Translations under genes and position numbers: made by a program
Shown here: positions 16,804-25,685 of the stretch, in pieces
How positions within the stretch are numbered: the first letter of the stretch is position 1
Layout: each line of letters opens with the position of its first letter
DNA from: Flavobacterium zepuense
GTDB taxonomy: Bacteria > Bacteroidota > Bacteroidia > Flavobacteriales > Flavobacteriaceae
Assembly: GCF_007097145.1 (NCBI RefSeq)
Contig: NZ_VJVZ01000003.1
Location: 248,001-312,000, forward strand
Length of the DNA: 64,000 nt
Reading direction: 5' to 3'
The notes under the pieces: model-generated
Told to the model about the DNA's origin: nothing
What the model saw: only the letters and a program-made list of their open reading frames with translations
The model's database searches: none

Positions 16804-18063
16804 ATTTTGTTTAGAAGCTTCTGACTTCCTTGAATTGTTTTTCTTTTGGTTGCCTCCCTGTCCGGTTTTGGGCTGCTTGTTCCTTAAATCCGGCTTTTGG
16901 CCTTCTTTTTCGGCATCTTCGCCCATTCCGTAAGGGTAAGGGTGTCCTTCTATAACCTTTATCTGCATACGGATAAGCTTCTCTATATCTTTAAGATAAG
17001 GTTTCTCATCTTTAGCACAAAATGATATGGCTAAACCACTATTACCGGCACGGCCTGTACGGCCAATACGGTGAACGTAGGTTTCAGGAATATTCGGTAA
17101 GTCAAAGTTTATAACAAACGGCAGGCTTTCAATATCAATACCACGGGCAGCAATATCAGTAGCAACCAGTACGGGTATTTCTTTATTTTTAAAAGCCTCC
17201 AGCACGCGCTGCCTTGAGTTCTGTGATTTATCACCGTGAATGGCACCACTTTCTACACCGTTCTTTTTAAGGGCCTTAACTACATTATCGGCTCCGTGTT
17301 TGGTACGGGTAAACACCAATACATTATCCAGGTTTTCGTTGCGGATAAGGTGGTACAAGAGCTTGCGCTTATCGCCTTTATCTACAAAATATACCTGTTG
17401 TTTAACTTTTTCCGCCGTAGATGATATCGGCGCAACCGAAACATACTGCGGTTTAGTAAGGAATGTATCAGCAAGTTCGCGTATTGCCACCGGCATGGTA
17501 GCCGAAAACAACAGCGTTTGCCTGTTATCGGGCGTAAGTTTAATAATTTTCTTTACATCGTTGATAAAGCCCATATCCAGCATCTGGTCGGCTTCATCAA
17601 GCACAAGTGTATGCAGGTGGTCAAACTTAATAAAACCCTGCTTATGAAGGTCTAATAGCCTTCCCGGGGTAGCAATAAGGATATCGACACCTTTACGAAG
17701 CTGATCGGTTTGCGAAACTTGGTTTACACCGCCAAAAATAGTAAGCTGGCGAATGTTAGTGTATTTGCCGTACGTATCAAAGCTTTCGCCAATTTGCAGG
17801 GCAAGCTCGCGGGTAGGGGTAACTACAAGGGCACGTATGTATTTAACTTTAGTAGCAGAACCCACTATGCGGTGCAGGTTGTGCAGTATAGGCACTGCAA
17901 AGGCAGCCGTTTTACCGGTACCGGTCTGGGCACAGCCTACAAGGTCGGTCCCATCCATAATTACGGGTATGGCCTGTTCCTGTATTGGGGTAGGGTTTTC
18001 GTAACCTTCCTCGGTTAGGGCCTGTTGTATATTTCTTAGTAAATTAAGATCTTCAAATTTCAT
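16786..18063 (-). CDS. DEAD-box ATP-dependent RNA helicase (RhlE-like)
   Basis: A 425-aa cytoplasmic RNA helicase. It carries the Q-motif (NPTPIQEQAIP), Walker A AQTGTGKT (45-52), PTRELALQ, TPGR, DEAD (156-159), SAT (187-189), ARGID and HRIGRTGRAG (331-340), then a 55-residue basic, Lys/Asn/Gln-rich tail typical of cold-shock and ribosome-biogenesis DEAD-box proteins. The motifs are all intact. It is monocistronic, and its terminator overlaps the last codons. Assignment to RhlE rather than another DEAD-box subfamily is by general resemblance. Confidence 0.94.
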   Translation of the reverse strand: MKFEDLNLLRNIQQALTEEGYENPTPIQEQAIPVIMDGTDLVGCAQTGTGKTAAFAVPILHNLHRIVGSATKVKYIRALVVTPTRELALQIGESFDTYGKYTNIRQLTIFGGVNQVSQTDQLRKGVDILIATPGRLLDLHKQGFIKFDHLHTLVLDEADQMLDMGFINDVKKIIKLTPDNRQTLLFSATMPVAIRELADTFLTKPQYVSVAPISSTAEKVKQQVYFVDKGDKRKLLYHLIRNENLDNVLVFTRTKHGADNVVKALKKNGVESGAIHGDKSQNSRQRVLEAFKNKEIPVLVATDIAARGIDIESLPFVINFDLPNIPETYVHRIGRTGRAGNSGLAISFCAKDEKPYLKDIEKLIRMQIKVIEGHPYPYGMGEDAEKEGQKPDLRNKQPKTGQGGNQKKNNSRKSEASKQNKKRWY

Positions 18064-18178
18064 TTAAAACGTATTAAGTGCTTAACAGTTAGTGCCAAGC
18101 TGCGGCAAAGATACGCCTTTTTGCCCAGCTTTAGGCATATATAAGGCTATTGGCGGTATTTACCGGTGTATAACAAAC

Positions 18179-18206
18179 AAAAAGCAGGAATAATTTCCTG
18201 CTTTTT
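18179..18206 (-). terminator. Rho-independent terminator after formimidoylglutamase
   Basis: AAAAAGCAGGAA (18179-18190) pairs perfectly with TTCCTGCTTTTT (18195-18206) over a 4-nt loop, 23 nt beyond the stop at 18229. T-runs exist in both directions. Confidence 0.85.
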
Positions 18207-18228
18207 CAACTTTTTTATTTACAAAAAA

Positions 18229-19266
18229 TTAAAGTTTAATTTCTTTAGATTTTATAAAATCGGTAACCAGGCAGGCTATCAGCATACCTGTAAGCTGCGG
18301 GTTATTTTCGTAGCCAAAGTTAGGTGCGCCCTCGCAAATATGCAGGTAGGCCGCGTTGTTGTTCTTACCAAAATAATGCACGAACTGCCTTGCTTTTTCT
18401 ACGCTGAAACCGCTTGGCGTCATGGCGCTGCTGGCTGTGTTTAAAATAGCATCAAGGTCTATCTCCAGCCCAAAAGGCTCTTCGCGAATAAACTCCAGGG
18501 CCTTCTCCTTTTCCTCGGCAAAGCCTTTTTCCTTGCGGATGGCAATTTGCTCGTAAGTATTGTAGCGTATCCTCTCGGCATATTTTTTTATGCTCTCCAT
18601 AACCCCTTTAGATACATAGTTTTCGTGCAGCCCAAATATAAAGTAGTGCTTTAAGAAACCTTCCTCAAAAGCATAAGAAAAGCCGTTACTGCTGTGCCTT
18701 CCTTCCAGCATCCTGAAATCGGCATGGGCATCAAAATTTATAGCGTTTACGGGCTTGCCTTTCGCAAGGGCAGTACCTTTTATGTTACCGTAAGCATTAT
18801 TGTGGCCTCCGCCTATTACAACCGGTATTTTACCCGATTTTACAATTTGGCATATAATATGCGAAACGTCTTTATCAATTTTTTCTACCAAAAGCATCAG
18901 CTGCTTGCGGCCTTCTTTAGTACCCGCATCAAGCGTTTCTGCCTCTTTTTGGGCAGCGGCAACATCAAGCTGGCCTAAAATTAATAACCTTCCGCCCTTG
19001 CAAAATTTGTTGTGCTGCAGGTTTACAATGCTCTTTACGGCCTGCTCCCATGCCAGTGCAGTACCGGGCCTGCCATAGTCGGCACGTACGCCAATATCTT
19101 CGGGTATCCCAAACAGAACAAATTCTGCCTCAGAGGTTTCTATATCGTCAAACAGGGTGGCATCATTGGTAAGTGTAAGAATACGCTCACCAAATTTTAT
19201 CTCTCCACTGCGCTGTGATGTATACTTAGTTAGGTCGGCCTGAGTAAACCTTATGATGTTTTCCAT
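18229..19266 (-). CDS. Formimidoylglutamase (arginase/agmatinase superfamily)
   Basis: A binuclear Mn hydrolase of the ureohydrolase superfamily; given hutI in the same neighbourhood, formimidoylglutamase (the last step of histidine degradation, giving glutamate and formamide) is the best call. All metal ligands are present: His155 in GGGHNN, Asp179-x-His181-x-Asp183 in NFDAHADFR, and Asp270/Asp272 in EIDLDAI. The 345-aa length is slightly longer than HutG and typical of the Bacteroidota form. Another ureohydrolase substrate cannot be excluded. It is transcribed alone. Confidence 0.85.
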   Translation of the reverse strand: MENIIRFTQADLTKYTSQRSGEIKFGERILTLTNDATLFDDIETSEAEFVLFGIPEDIGVRADYGRPGTALAWEQAVKSIVNLQHNKFCKGGRLLILGQLDVAAAQKEAETLDAGTKEGRKQLMLLVEKIDKDVSHIICQIVKSGKIPVVIGGGHNNAYGNIKGTALAKGKPVNAINFDAHADFRMLEGRHSSNGFSYAFEEGFLKHYFIFGLHENYVSKGVMESIKKYAERIRYNTYEQIAIRKEKGFAEEKEKALEFIREEPFGLEIDLDAILNTASSAMTPSGFSVEKARQFVHYFGKNNNAAYLHICEGAPNFGYENNPQLTGMLIACLVTDFIKSKEIKL

Positions 19267-19343
19267 AGCTGTAAAGTTGCAGTCAAAAATACTATAATTC
19301 TTTAATTTTTCGTTAAAAAGAAAACGGACTATTAAAATATATA

Positions 19344-19351
19344 TAAATTTG
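19344..19351 (+). promoter_or_regulatory. Candidate -7 element of the coiled-coil protein gene
   Basis: TAAATTTG is an exact TAnnTTTG match, 16 nt before the ATG at 19368. Confidence 0.5.
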
Positions 19352-19367
19352 AAAAAAATAATTTAAG

Positions 19368-20243
19368 ATGGAAAACCAAAAAAGCAATTCAAGTTTAAAG
19401 GCAATTATTATTGTATTATCAATTTTACTTGTGGGAAGTTTAGCTTATATGTACAAAATGAGTACAGATAGTGAGAAAACTGAAAAGAAATTAGTAACTG
19501 AAAAAGAAGGTTTGTTAAACGACCTTAAAGCTGCCAAAGCAAATTATGATGCTGCTATTGCAGAAAACACCGGGCTAAGCGAAGAGCTGGTTGCAGAGCG
19601 TGCAAAAATTGAAAGTTTAATTGCCGAAGTAGAAAAATCAAAAGGTGATGTAAAATCGTTACAGCACTTTAAAGACGACTACAGGAGGCTAAAGCGTGAT
19701 ATGGATAAGCTTATTGCCGAAAATAACAAGCTCAAGCAAGAGAATGGTACGCTTACTACTCAACGCGACAGCACTATGACAGCTTTAGGCGAAACTAAGC
19801 GTTATAACGATACGCTTATGTCTCAAAACGAAAACCTTAGCAGGACTGTAGAAAAAGCAGCTAAAGTGCAGGTACTTAACCTTAAAGCCGAATCGTTTAA
19901 AGAAAAAAGCTCCGGTAAACTTGTTGCTACTGAGAAAGCTAAACGTGTAGATGTGCTTAAAGTGAGCTTTACACTTGCTGCTAACGAAGTAGCTAAAACT
20001 GGTAACAAAATGTATTATATACAGGTTATTGACAGCAAAAACAACGTAGTAGGCGAAAAGAAAACAGAAGTTTTTGGTGACTATACCCTTACATACAGCT
20101 TTATTACCAACGCTATTTATGAAGGTAAAACTATGGAAGTTGCTGAAACTATTGCCGGTAAAGATTTTGCAAAAGGACTTTACACTGTAAACGTTTTTGA
20201 TAAAGACCAACTTGTTGGCAACAAAACATTTACGCTTAAATAG
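19368..20243 (+). CDS. Membrane-anchored coiled-coil protein, 291 aa
   Basis: An N-terminal hydrophobic segment (SLKAIIIVLSILLVGSLAYMY, about 9-29) anchors the protein, probably with the rest in the periplasm. Residues 35-165 form a long coiled coil rich in Lys, Glu and Leu (LVTEKEGLLNDLKAAKANYD; LAENNKLKQENGTLTTQRDS). From about 170 to the end is a compact beta-rich domain (VDVLKVSFTLAANEVAKTGNKMYYIQVIDS; GLYTVNVFDKDQLVGNKTFTLK). I know no named family; the layout is common in Flavobacteriia. It has its own promoter and terminator. Confidence 0.88.
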   Translation: MENQKSNSSLKAIIIVLSILLVGSLAYMYKMSTDSEKTEKKLVTEKEGLLNDLKAAKANYDAAIAENTGLSEELVAERAKIESLIAEVEKSKGDVKSLQHFKDDYRRLKRDMDKLIAENNKLKQENGTLTTQRDSTMTALGETKRYNDTLMSQNENLSRTVEKAAKVQVLNLKAESFKEKSSGKLVATEKAKRVDVLKVSFTLAANEVAKTGNKMYYIQVIDSKNNVVGEKKTEVFGDYTLTYSFITNAIYEGKTMEVAETIAGKDFAKGLYTVNVFDKDQLVGNKTFTLK

Positions 20244-20261
20244 TACTTGTTAAACTATATT

Positions 20262-20294
20262 AAAAGAGGCTGCCATTAGGCAGCCTCTTTTTTT
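20262..20294 (+). terminator. Rho-independent terminator after the coiled-coil gene
   Basis: AAAAGAGGCTGCC (20262-20274) pairs with GGCAGCCTCTTTT (20279-20291) across ATTA, followed by further T residues, 18 nt after the stop. Confidence 0.9.
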
Positions 20295-20412
20295 TGCAAT
20301 TTATTACAGGTACATCGGCGTAGACCGGCATCTGAATTTATAAATAACGATAGTTACGTTTAGCAGCTTCTAAAAATATAATAACTTACACTTAAATACG
20401 CACGCAAGAAAA

Positions 20413-20440
20413 AGCCGCCTAAAAATTAATTTAGGCGGCT
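20413..20440 (-). terminator. Rho-independent terminator after the PrcB-like gene
   Basis: AGCCGCCTAAA (20413-20423) pairs with TTTAGGCGGCT (20430-20440). On the minus strand it is followed by TTTTT, 18 nt beyond the stop of the gene at 20459. Confidence 0.85.
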
Positions 20441-20458
20441 ATATTATATATCATCTTA

Positions 20459-20884
20459 TTATTCTACTACTACTTTATCGGTTTTAGGAACCTTTACAAT
20501 TACATACGGGTTTGTAAGTGCCATAGTTGCCATATCCTCAGGTGCTGCCTCAACTTTTTTAATATACGCTGTGTTACCGCTGACACCTACATTAGCAACA
20601 TCTATACTGTAACCTCCGGTATTTTTTTGCCCCATATACAATACAACAACATTAAACGACGCAAAATCTATCTGCGGAACTTCCTCAACATTAAGCTCTT
20701 TGTACAATGCTGCGAGCTTTTCCTGAGATTTTATGGTTGCATGGCCGGGTTGATCTTTTCCGCCGTAAGCTTCTTTCTTTAAAACGTCGAATCCGGCATT
20801 AGGATCGTTTGTAATTGTCTCCTTTTTAGCGTTACAGCTAACCATTAAGACCAAAAAGCAGGTAAGAGTAATTAGTTTTTTCAT
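20459..20884 (-). CDS. PrcB-domain lipoprotein
   Basis: A 141-aa lipoprotein: signal peptide MKKLITLTCFLVLMVSCNAKK with a lipobox ending in Cys17 (LMVSC). The mature part carries the strand-turn pattern FASFNVVVLYMGQKNTGGYSIDV, the core of the PrcB C-terminal domain, a module first named from a treponemal protease complex subunit. It likely sits on a periplasm-facing membrane leaflet as a small binding module. Its start overlaps the bshA stop by 4 nt, so the genes are co-translated; a functional link to bacillithiol is not implied. Confidence 0.85.
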   Translation of the reverse strand: MKKLITLTCFLVLMVSCNAKKETITNDPNAGFDVLKKEAYGGKDQPGHATIKSQEKLAALYKELNVEEVPQIDFASFNVVVLYMGQKNTGGYSIDVANVGVSGNTAYIKKVEAAPEDMATMALTNPYVIVKVPKTDKVVVE

Positions 20885-22014
20885 ACAAATTGTTGTTTTA
20901 GTGCCCTGCGGTATATTTGCTCATACATAGGCATTATGCGTTGAATATCAAATTCTTTTGCCACCTCAAGGGCATTGGCTTTAAATTGTGCAAGCTTATC
21001 ATCGTCCGATAAAATTGAGACGGCTTTCTCAGCCATCCCTCGTACATCACCCACATTGCCAAGATACCCTGAATACCCATCACGGTTAACCTCTGGCAAT
21101 CCACCGGTGTTAGACGATATAACCGGTACACCAACAGCCATCGCTTCTAAGGCTGCAAGGCCAAAGCTCTCCGTTTGCGAAGGCAGCAGGAACAGGTCAG
21201 AAAAGCAAAGTATCTCGTTAATCTCATGGCTGTTGCCAAAGAAAACCACCTTATCACTAATACCCAGCTCTTCCGCCAGTTTTTCCGCAGGTTCGCGTTC
21301 GGGGCCATCACCTACCATCATAAGGCGGGCAGGGATGCTCTTTTGTATCTCATTAAATATCTTAACCACATCGGGTATGCGTTTTACTTCCCTAAAGTTA
21401 CTTATGTGTGTAACTATCTTTTCGCCACCCGGAGCCATAATAGCCCTTTTACATGGTGTGTTAGCCGATTTTTCCTGATTAACTTCTATAAAGTTAGGAA
21501 TCACAAAAATTTCGCGCTTAATATCAAAGAGCCTGTAGGTTTCATCTTTAAGGTCCTGCGAAACCGACGTTACCACATCAGAATGGTTAATACTGAAACT
21601 TACCGCCGGCTTATAGAACGGGTGATTGCCTACAAGGGTAATATCGGTACCATGAAGGGTGGTAACCATAGGGATCTTAATACCCTGCTCCTTAAGCATT
21701 TTCTTGGCCATATAGCCTGCATAAGCATGCGGAATGGCGTAGTGCACGTGCAGCAGTTCTATACCGTGCAGCTTAACCATATCTACCAGTTTGCTGGATA
21801 GCGCCAGTTCATACGGCTGGTAATGAAACAGCGGATATTCCGGTACGTGTACTTCGTGGTAATGTATATTGGGGTTAAGCAGTGCAAGGCGCACGGGCTG
21901 CCTGTATGTTATAAAGTGTATCTCGTGTCCCCTGCGGGCAAGTTCCAAACCTAATTCGGTTGCAACAACGCCGCTCCCGCCAAAGGTGGGGTAACAAACT
22001 ATTGCGATTTTCAT
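20881..22014 (-). CDS. bshA: N-acetyl-alpha-D-glucosaminyl L-malate synthase BshA
   Basis: BshA transfers N-acetylglucosamine from UDP-GlcNAc to L-malate, the first step of bacillithiol synthesis; bacillithiol is the low-molecular-weight thiol of many Bacteroidota and Firmicutes. The 377-aa GT-B fold glycosyltransferase (GT4 family) has the opening KIAIVCYPTFGGSGVVATELG, HVHYAIPHAYAGY, TTLHGTDITLVG, and the donor-site ESFGLAALEAMAVGVPVISSNTGGLPEV near 270-300. Length fits BshA. No bshB or bshC is in this window. Confidence 0.93.
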   Translation of the reverse strand: MKIAIVCYPTFGGSGVVATELGLELARRGHEIHFITYRQPVRLALLNPNIHYHEVHVPEYPLFHYQPYELALSSKLVDMVKLHGIELLHVHYAIPHAYAGYMAKKMLKEQGIKIPMVTTLHGTDITLVGNHPFYKPAVSFSINHSDVVTSVSQDLKDETYRLFDIKREIFVIPNFIEVNQEKSANTPCKRAIMAPGGEKIVTHISNFREVKRIPDVVKIFNEIQKSIPARLMMVGDGPEREPAEKLAEELGISDKVVFFGNSHEINEILCFSDLFLLPSQTESFGLAALEAMAVGVPVISSNTGGLPEVNRDGYSGYLGNVGDVRGMAEKAVSILSDDDKLAQFKANALEVAKEFDIQRIMPMYEQIYRRALKQQFV

Positions 22015-22130
22015 AAAAAAGTATTCAAAAATAAAACAACGAAATTAAATAAAAAAAACGGCCTAAACCGTTTTTGTACTTTAATTAACGTAATAAATAC
22101 CTTCCAAAAAAGCAGGATTTCTTTAGTTAA

Positions 22131-22205
22131 GTTGACGGTTGATAGTTGTCAGTTGCCAGAGCGACTCTGTTAAACTCATCAACGGACAACCATCAACCGA
22201 TAACT
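22131..22205. repeat. Imperfect 25-bp inverted repeat of GTTGATAGTTG words
   Basis: The left arm (22131-22155) is built of GTTGAC, GTTGAT, GTTGTC and GTTGCC words; the right arm (22180-22205) is its near complement, about 21 of 25 positions, overlapping the 3' end of the GH3 gene. Such GTTGAYRGTTG word arrays occur between genes in flavobacterial genomes. It may fold as a hairpin at the 3' end of the glycosidase mRNA. Confidence 0.5.
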
Positions 22206-25110
22206 ACTCTATTATCGCTTCCTGTATTACTTTTTGTATGTCTTCTCTAATGTTTTCTTTAGACAGCCTGTTTTCGCCTGCTTCTGGATAGGTACGGTTG
22301 CTAAGGAAAACATATACTATACCTGTTTCCGGGTCGGCCCATGCCATAGTACCCGTAAAGCCGGTGTGGCCAAAGCTGGCTTTAGACACACATCCGCAGG
22401 TAGGGCCTGATTTTTCTATCTGTGGCTTATCAAAACCTAAACCGCGCCTGTTTCCTTCTTTGCACTCATAGCAGGTATTAAAGGTGTCGAACGTTTTAGC
22501 AGAAAAGTATTGTTTGCCGCCGTAATTCCCTTTTTGAAGGTACATCTGCATGATCTTGGCAACATCCTGCGCGTTAGAAAAAAGCCCCGCATGCCCTGCA
22601 ACACCGTCCTGCATGGCAGCAGCCATATCGTGCACGTAGCCCTGTATGGTTTGATACCTAAAGTAATTATCAATCTCCGTTGGCGGTATGGCGCTCATGT
22701 CAAATTTACGCAACGGGTTATAGGTTGTATTGTTAGCCCCAAGTGGTTTAAAGAACGCCTGATCAGCCAGTACATCCAGCGTTTTACCGGTTTTAACTTC
22801 TAAGAATTCTTTTAGCAGGATGAACGAGAAGTCACTGTATTTATACTCTTTTTTAGCAAGCAGCTTGCTTTCAGCAATTTTTTCGATCATTATGGTTGGA
22901 TAGTCTTCCCTTAAGAAAAGGTTCTCTGCCACCTGGTGGGGGAATTCCGGACTATACATTTTTCTATAGTACAGCGAATCCGGACGCTTTAAGCTATCAA
23001 GCGTTTGCTGGTAAAACGGCAGCCAAGGCTGAAAACGTGCCTGGTGCAGCAACATATCTTTTAAAACAATGTTTTTCTTATCGGTCCTGGAAAAAACCGG
23101 CAGCATGTCGCCCAGTTTTTCATCAAGCTTCAACTGGCCTTTATCATACAACTGCATGATGTTTGGCAGCGTAGACAACATTTTTGTAAGCGATGCCACA
23201 TCATAAATATCGGTATCCTTAACCTTTAAATCTTTAGTATCATATGTATGGTAACCGAAAGATTTTTGGTAGATGATCTTACCTCTTCGCGCCACAAGCA
23301 CCTGTATGCCGGGTGTCATTTTTTCTTTGATGGCACGCTCCGCGATCAGGTCGATATTGCTAAGCTTAGCAGAACTCATACCTACATTTTCAGGCGTTGT
23401 AAAACCCAGCCTGTTGATCTGTTTGGTGTGGAGGCCATCATTAACCTTAAAAGTAGTACCAATAGATACGGGCGTTTTGCCTTTAGACCCTAAAGCACCA
23501 AAAACAATTTCAGCTGCAACAGTTTGTGCAAAGCTGTTGTTTTGGTAGGCCAGTACAACACTTTCAATATTTTTAAAATCTTTTATCTTATTAAGCGTAT
23601 ACGGCTTGGCGAACACTGTAAGGATTATCCTTTTATTTTTTGCAATGGTATCCAGCCACTCCAGTTCTTTATTGCTAAAGTCGTGCTTTTTCCAGGCACC
23701 ATCGGCTTTGTGGTAGCCAACCACAACCGTACTGTATTCTTTGAGCTTTTTGGTGAGCACGGTCAGCGTGTCCTCCTTAACCTCGGTAACATCGGCATAT
23801 TTTTGAAGCGTAGCCAAGTAGTTAGCGCCATCATCGTCGCCCATTTTTACATAGGCTATCTTTTCATTTTCGAGCTCAGCAATAGGCACGATTTCAGCTT
23901 CGTTTTTTAATACCGTAACGGCATTTTCATACAGCTGGTAATTAAGATCATCGTATTTAGAAGCATTAAGCTCCTGGTTGATGCCTTTCAGGTCGATAGG
24001 CTTATACTTGTTAAGCCCTACCCTGTATTTGTATGCCAGTATTTTTTTAACCGAAAACTGTAACCTTTCTTCTGTAAGAATGGTATCGGTATAAGCCTGG
24101 CGGAATTTTTCTATTGCAAGCGGAACGTTCTCTGCAAAAAGCAATACATCGTTACCGGCAAGAAAGGCCTCAAGGTCTATCTCGCCCGGCTGCATGTAGC
24201 CGCTGGCCCCTTTCATGTTAAGTGCATCGGTAAAAATAAGGCCTTTAAAGCCCAGATCACGCTGCACGATATTAGTTACCACATTATAGGAAAGCGATGT
24301 AGGCAAATTAGGTGTAGGTTCCAGTGATGGCACACTTAAATGCGCCACCATGATACTTGAAAGCCCTTCAGCAAACAGTTTTTTATAGGGAAAGAACTCT
24401 ACATCATCCAGCCGCTTTTTATCGAACGGAAGTGCCGGTAAGCCAACATGCGAATCGGTAGCAGTATCGCCGTGCCCGGGAAAGTGCTTGCCGGTAGCAT
24501 AAACGCCGTTGCTTTGTATACCGCGCATCATGGCAAGCGCCCTGTTGGTAACGTTGTTTTTGTCTTCGCCAAAGGAACGGTTGCCAATGATGGGATTATC
24601 AGGATTGGTGTTGATATCCAGCACCGGGGCAAAATTAAAATGGATGCCTACCCTTTTAGCCTGTTCTGCCATCTGGTAGCCCTGCTTTTCTATAAGGGAA
24701 AGGTCCTGAACGGCACCCAATGTCATATTCCAAGGGTATCGGTAGGTAGAGTCGAGCCTCATGCTAAGACCCCACTCGGCATCAATACCTATAAATAAAG
24801 GAAGTCTAGATTTTTTTTGAAAACGGTTGGTTAGCTTGGCCTGCCTTGTAGGGCCACCCTGAAAGAATATCAGTCCGCCAATTTTATAATCGGAAATAAG
24901 CCTGTCAATGCCTTTTACATGTGCAGAATCTTTATTAGAATACGCTGCCACCATAAACAGCTGCCCCACCCTTTCGTCAAACGAAAAAGAATTGTAAACA
25001 CTGTCGGTCCATTTTTTTTCGGCAGGCGACTTATAATCATTAAAAACCATAGCCTGCTGCGCCGATACAGCCTGCAATGCAAACAAAAATAGTAGGGCAA
25101 AAAACCTCAT
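22204..25110 (-). CDS. Two-domain GH3 glycosidase plus beta-lactamase-fold hydrolase
   Basis: A 968-aa exported protein (signal peptide about 1-18, ending SAQ). Residues 30-380 form a glycoside hydrolase family 3 domain close to NagZ, with GKHFPGHGDTATDSH (208-221; catalytic Asp/His dyad region) and FTDALNM near 295, the usual nucleophile Asp. A linker beta domain follows to about 600. The C-terminal 370 residues have a class C beta-lactamase/esterase fold: SLTK (about 640, nucleophile Ser and Lys), a YSDFS Tyr motif and GHTGFTG. This suggests a periplasmic muropeptide or N-acetylglucosamine-processing enzyme with a second serine-hydrolase activity. Such fusions are frequent in Bacteroidota. 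It neighbours bshA but is separated by about 190 nt. Confidence 0.9.
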   Translation of the reverse strand: MRFFALLFLFALQAVSAQQAMVFNDYKSPAEKKWTDSVYNSFSFDERVGQLFMVAAYSNKDSAHVKGIDRLISDYKIGGLIFFQGGPTRQAKLTNRFQKKSRLPLFIGIDAEWGLSMRLDSTYRYPWNMTLGAVQDLSLIEKQGYQMAEQAKRVGIHFNFAPVLDINTNPDNPIIGNRSFGEDKNNVTNRALAMMRGIQSNGVYATGKHFPGHGDTATDSHVGLPALPFDKKRLDDVEFFPYKKLFAEGLSSIMVAHLSVPSLEPTPNLPTSLSYNVVTNIVQRDLGFKGLIFTDALNMKGASGYMQPGEIDLEAFLAGNDVLLFAENVPLAIEKFRQAYTDTILTEERLQFSVKKILAYKYRVGLNKYKPIDLKGINQELNASKYDDLNYQLYENAVTVLKNEAEIVPIAELENEKIAYVKMGDDDGANYLATLQKYADVTEVKEDTLTVLTKKLKEYSTVVVGYHKADGAWKKHDFSNKELEWLDTIAKNKRIILTVFAKPYTLNKIKDFKNIESVVLAYQNNSFAQTVAAEIVFGALGSKGKTPVSIGTTFKVNDGLHTKQINRLGFTTPENVGMSSAKLSNIDLIAERAIKEKMTPGIQVLVARRGKIIYQKSFGYHTYDTKDLKVKDTDIYDVASLTKMLSTLPNIMQLYDKGQLKLDEKLGDMLPVFSRTDKKNIVLKDMLLHQARFQPWLPFYQQTLDSLKRPDSLYYRKMYSPEFPHQVAENLFLREDYPTIMIEKIAESKLLAKKEYKYSDFSFILLKEFLEVKTGKTLDVLADQAFFKPLGANNTTYNPLRKFDMSAIPPTEIDNYFRYQTIQGYVHDMAAAMQDGVAGHAGLFSNAQDVAKIMQMYLQKGNYGGKQYFSAKTFDTFNTCYECKEGNRRGLGFDKPQIEKSGPTCGCVSKASFGHTGFTGTMAWADPETGIVYVFLSNRTYPEAGENRLSKENIREDIQKVIQEAIIE

Positions 25111-25191
25111 TAATCCTCGGTATTTTTAAATAAATAAATCATCATTACTTTAGCATAATGATGATCTTAATTATCGCTTAAATGTTTATGC

Positions 25192-25674
25192 TTAAAAGAA
25201 ACGGCTGTGCCAACTCTCTGATGCAGGCACTTCCCAAAATTCGCGGTACTCTCCTACAGTATTTACAAGGTTATTGAACACAACAGTATTAGCAGAAACC
25301 GATTTATCTTTTGCCAGCTTTTTAAACTCAATTAAGGGCTTGTGGGTAATAAATTCGCCCTGTTTAAAAGTAACGTTCATTTTATCCAGAAGGTCTACAC
25401 CATAATTAGCCTCAAGCGCCTGTATAAACTGCACCGATGCATCTATAGAACAACCGGTAGCAGCCTGTGTATCCTGGTTGATGGCAATAACTATAAATCT
25501 GTTATATTTTAACTCGTAACCAGCCTCAAGACCGGCACCATGTGCCGCCCAGTTTTCAAGGAACTGCTTTAGGGCAGCTTCTATTTCGGCAACTTCTTCA
25601 TCCGAGAATTTCCTGTTAGACTGGTAAATCCAAATCCTGGACTCTTCTGGCAATGTATCAAATTCAACGTACAT
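25192..25674 (-). CDS. Conserved hypothetical protein (not an ABC ATPase)
   Basis: A 160-aa soluble protein of a Bacteroidota family that is often named ABC transporter ATPase in databases. The sequence has no Walker A, signature or Walker B motif and is too short for an ATPase, so that name is unsupported. Seen are a first domain ESRIWIYQSNRKFSDEEVAEIEAALKQFLENWAAHG, a Cys-Ser-Ile-Asp segment (GCSIDASVQFIQALE) and a C-terminal EFWEVPASESWHSRFF. Its C-D/S-I-D pattern recurs in the family and may be structural. It is the last gene of the Fe-S block, 11 nt after the CCG protein. Confidence 0.85.
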   Translation of the reverse strand: MYVEFDTLPEESRIWIYQSNRKFSDEEVAEIEAALKQFLENWAAHGAGLEAGYELKYNRFIVIAINQDTQAATGCSIDASVQFIQALEANYGVDLLDKMNVTFKQGEFITHKPLIEFKKLAKDKSVSANTVVFNNLVNTVGEYREFWEVPASESWHSRFF

Positions 25675-25685
25675 AATTTCTTTTC

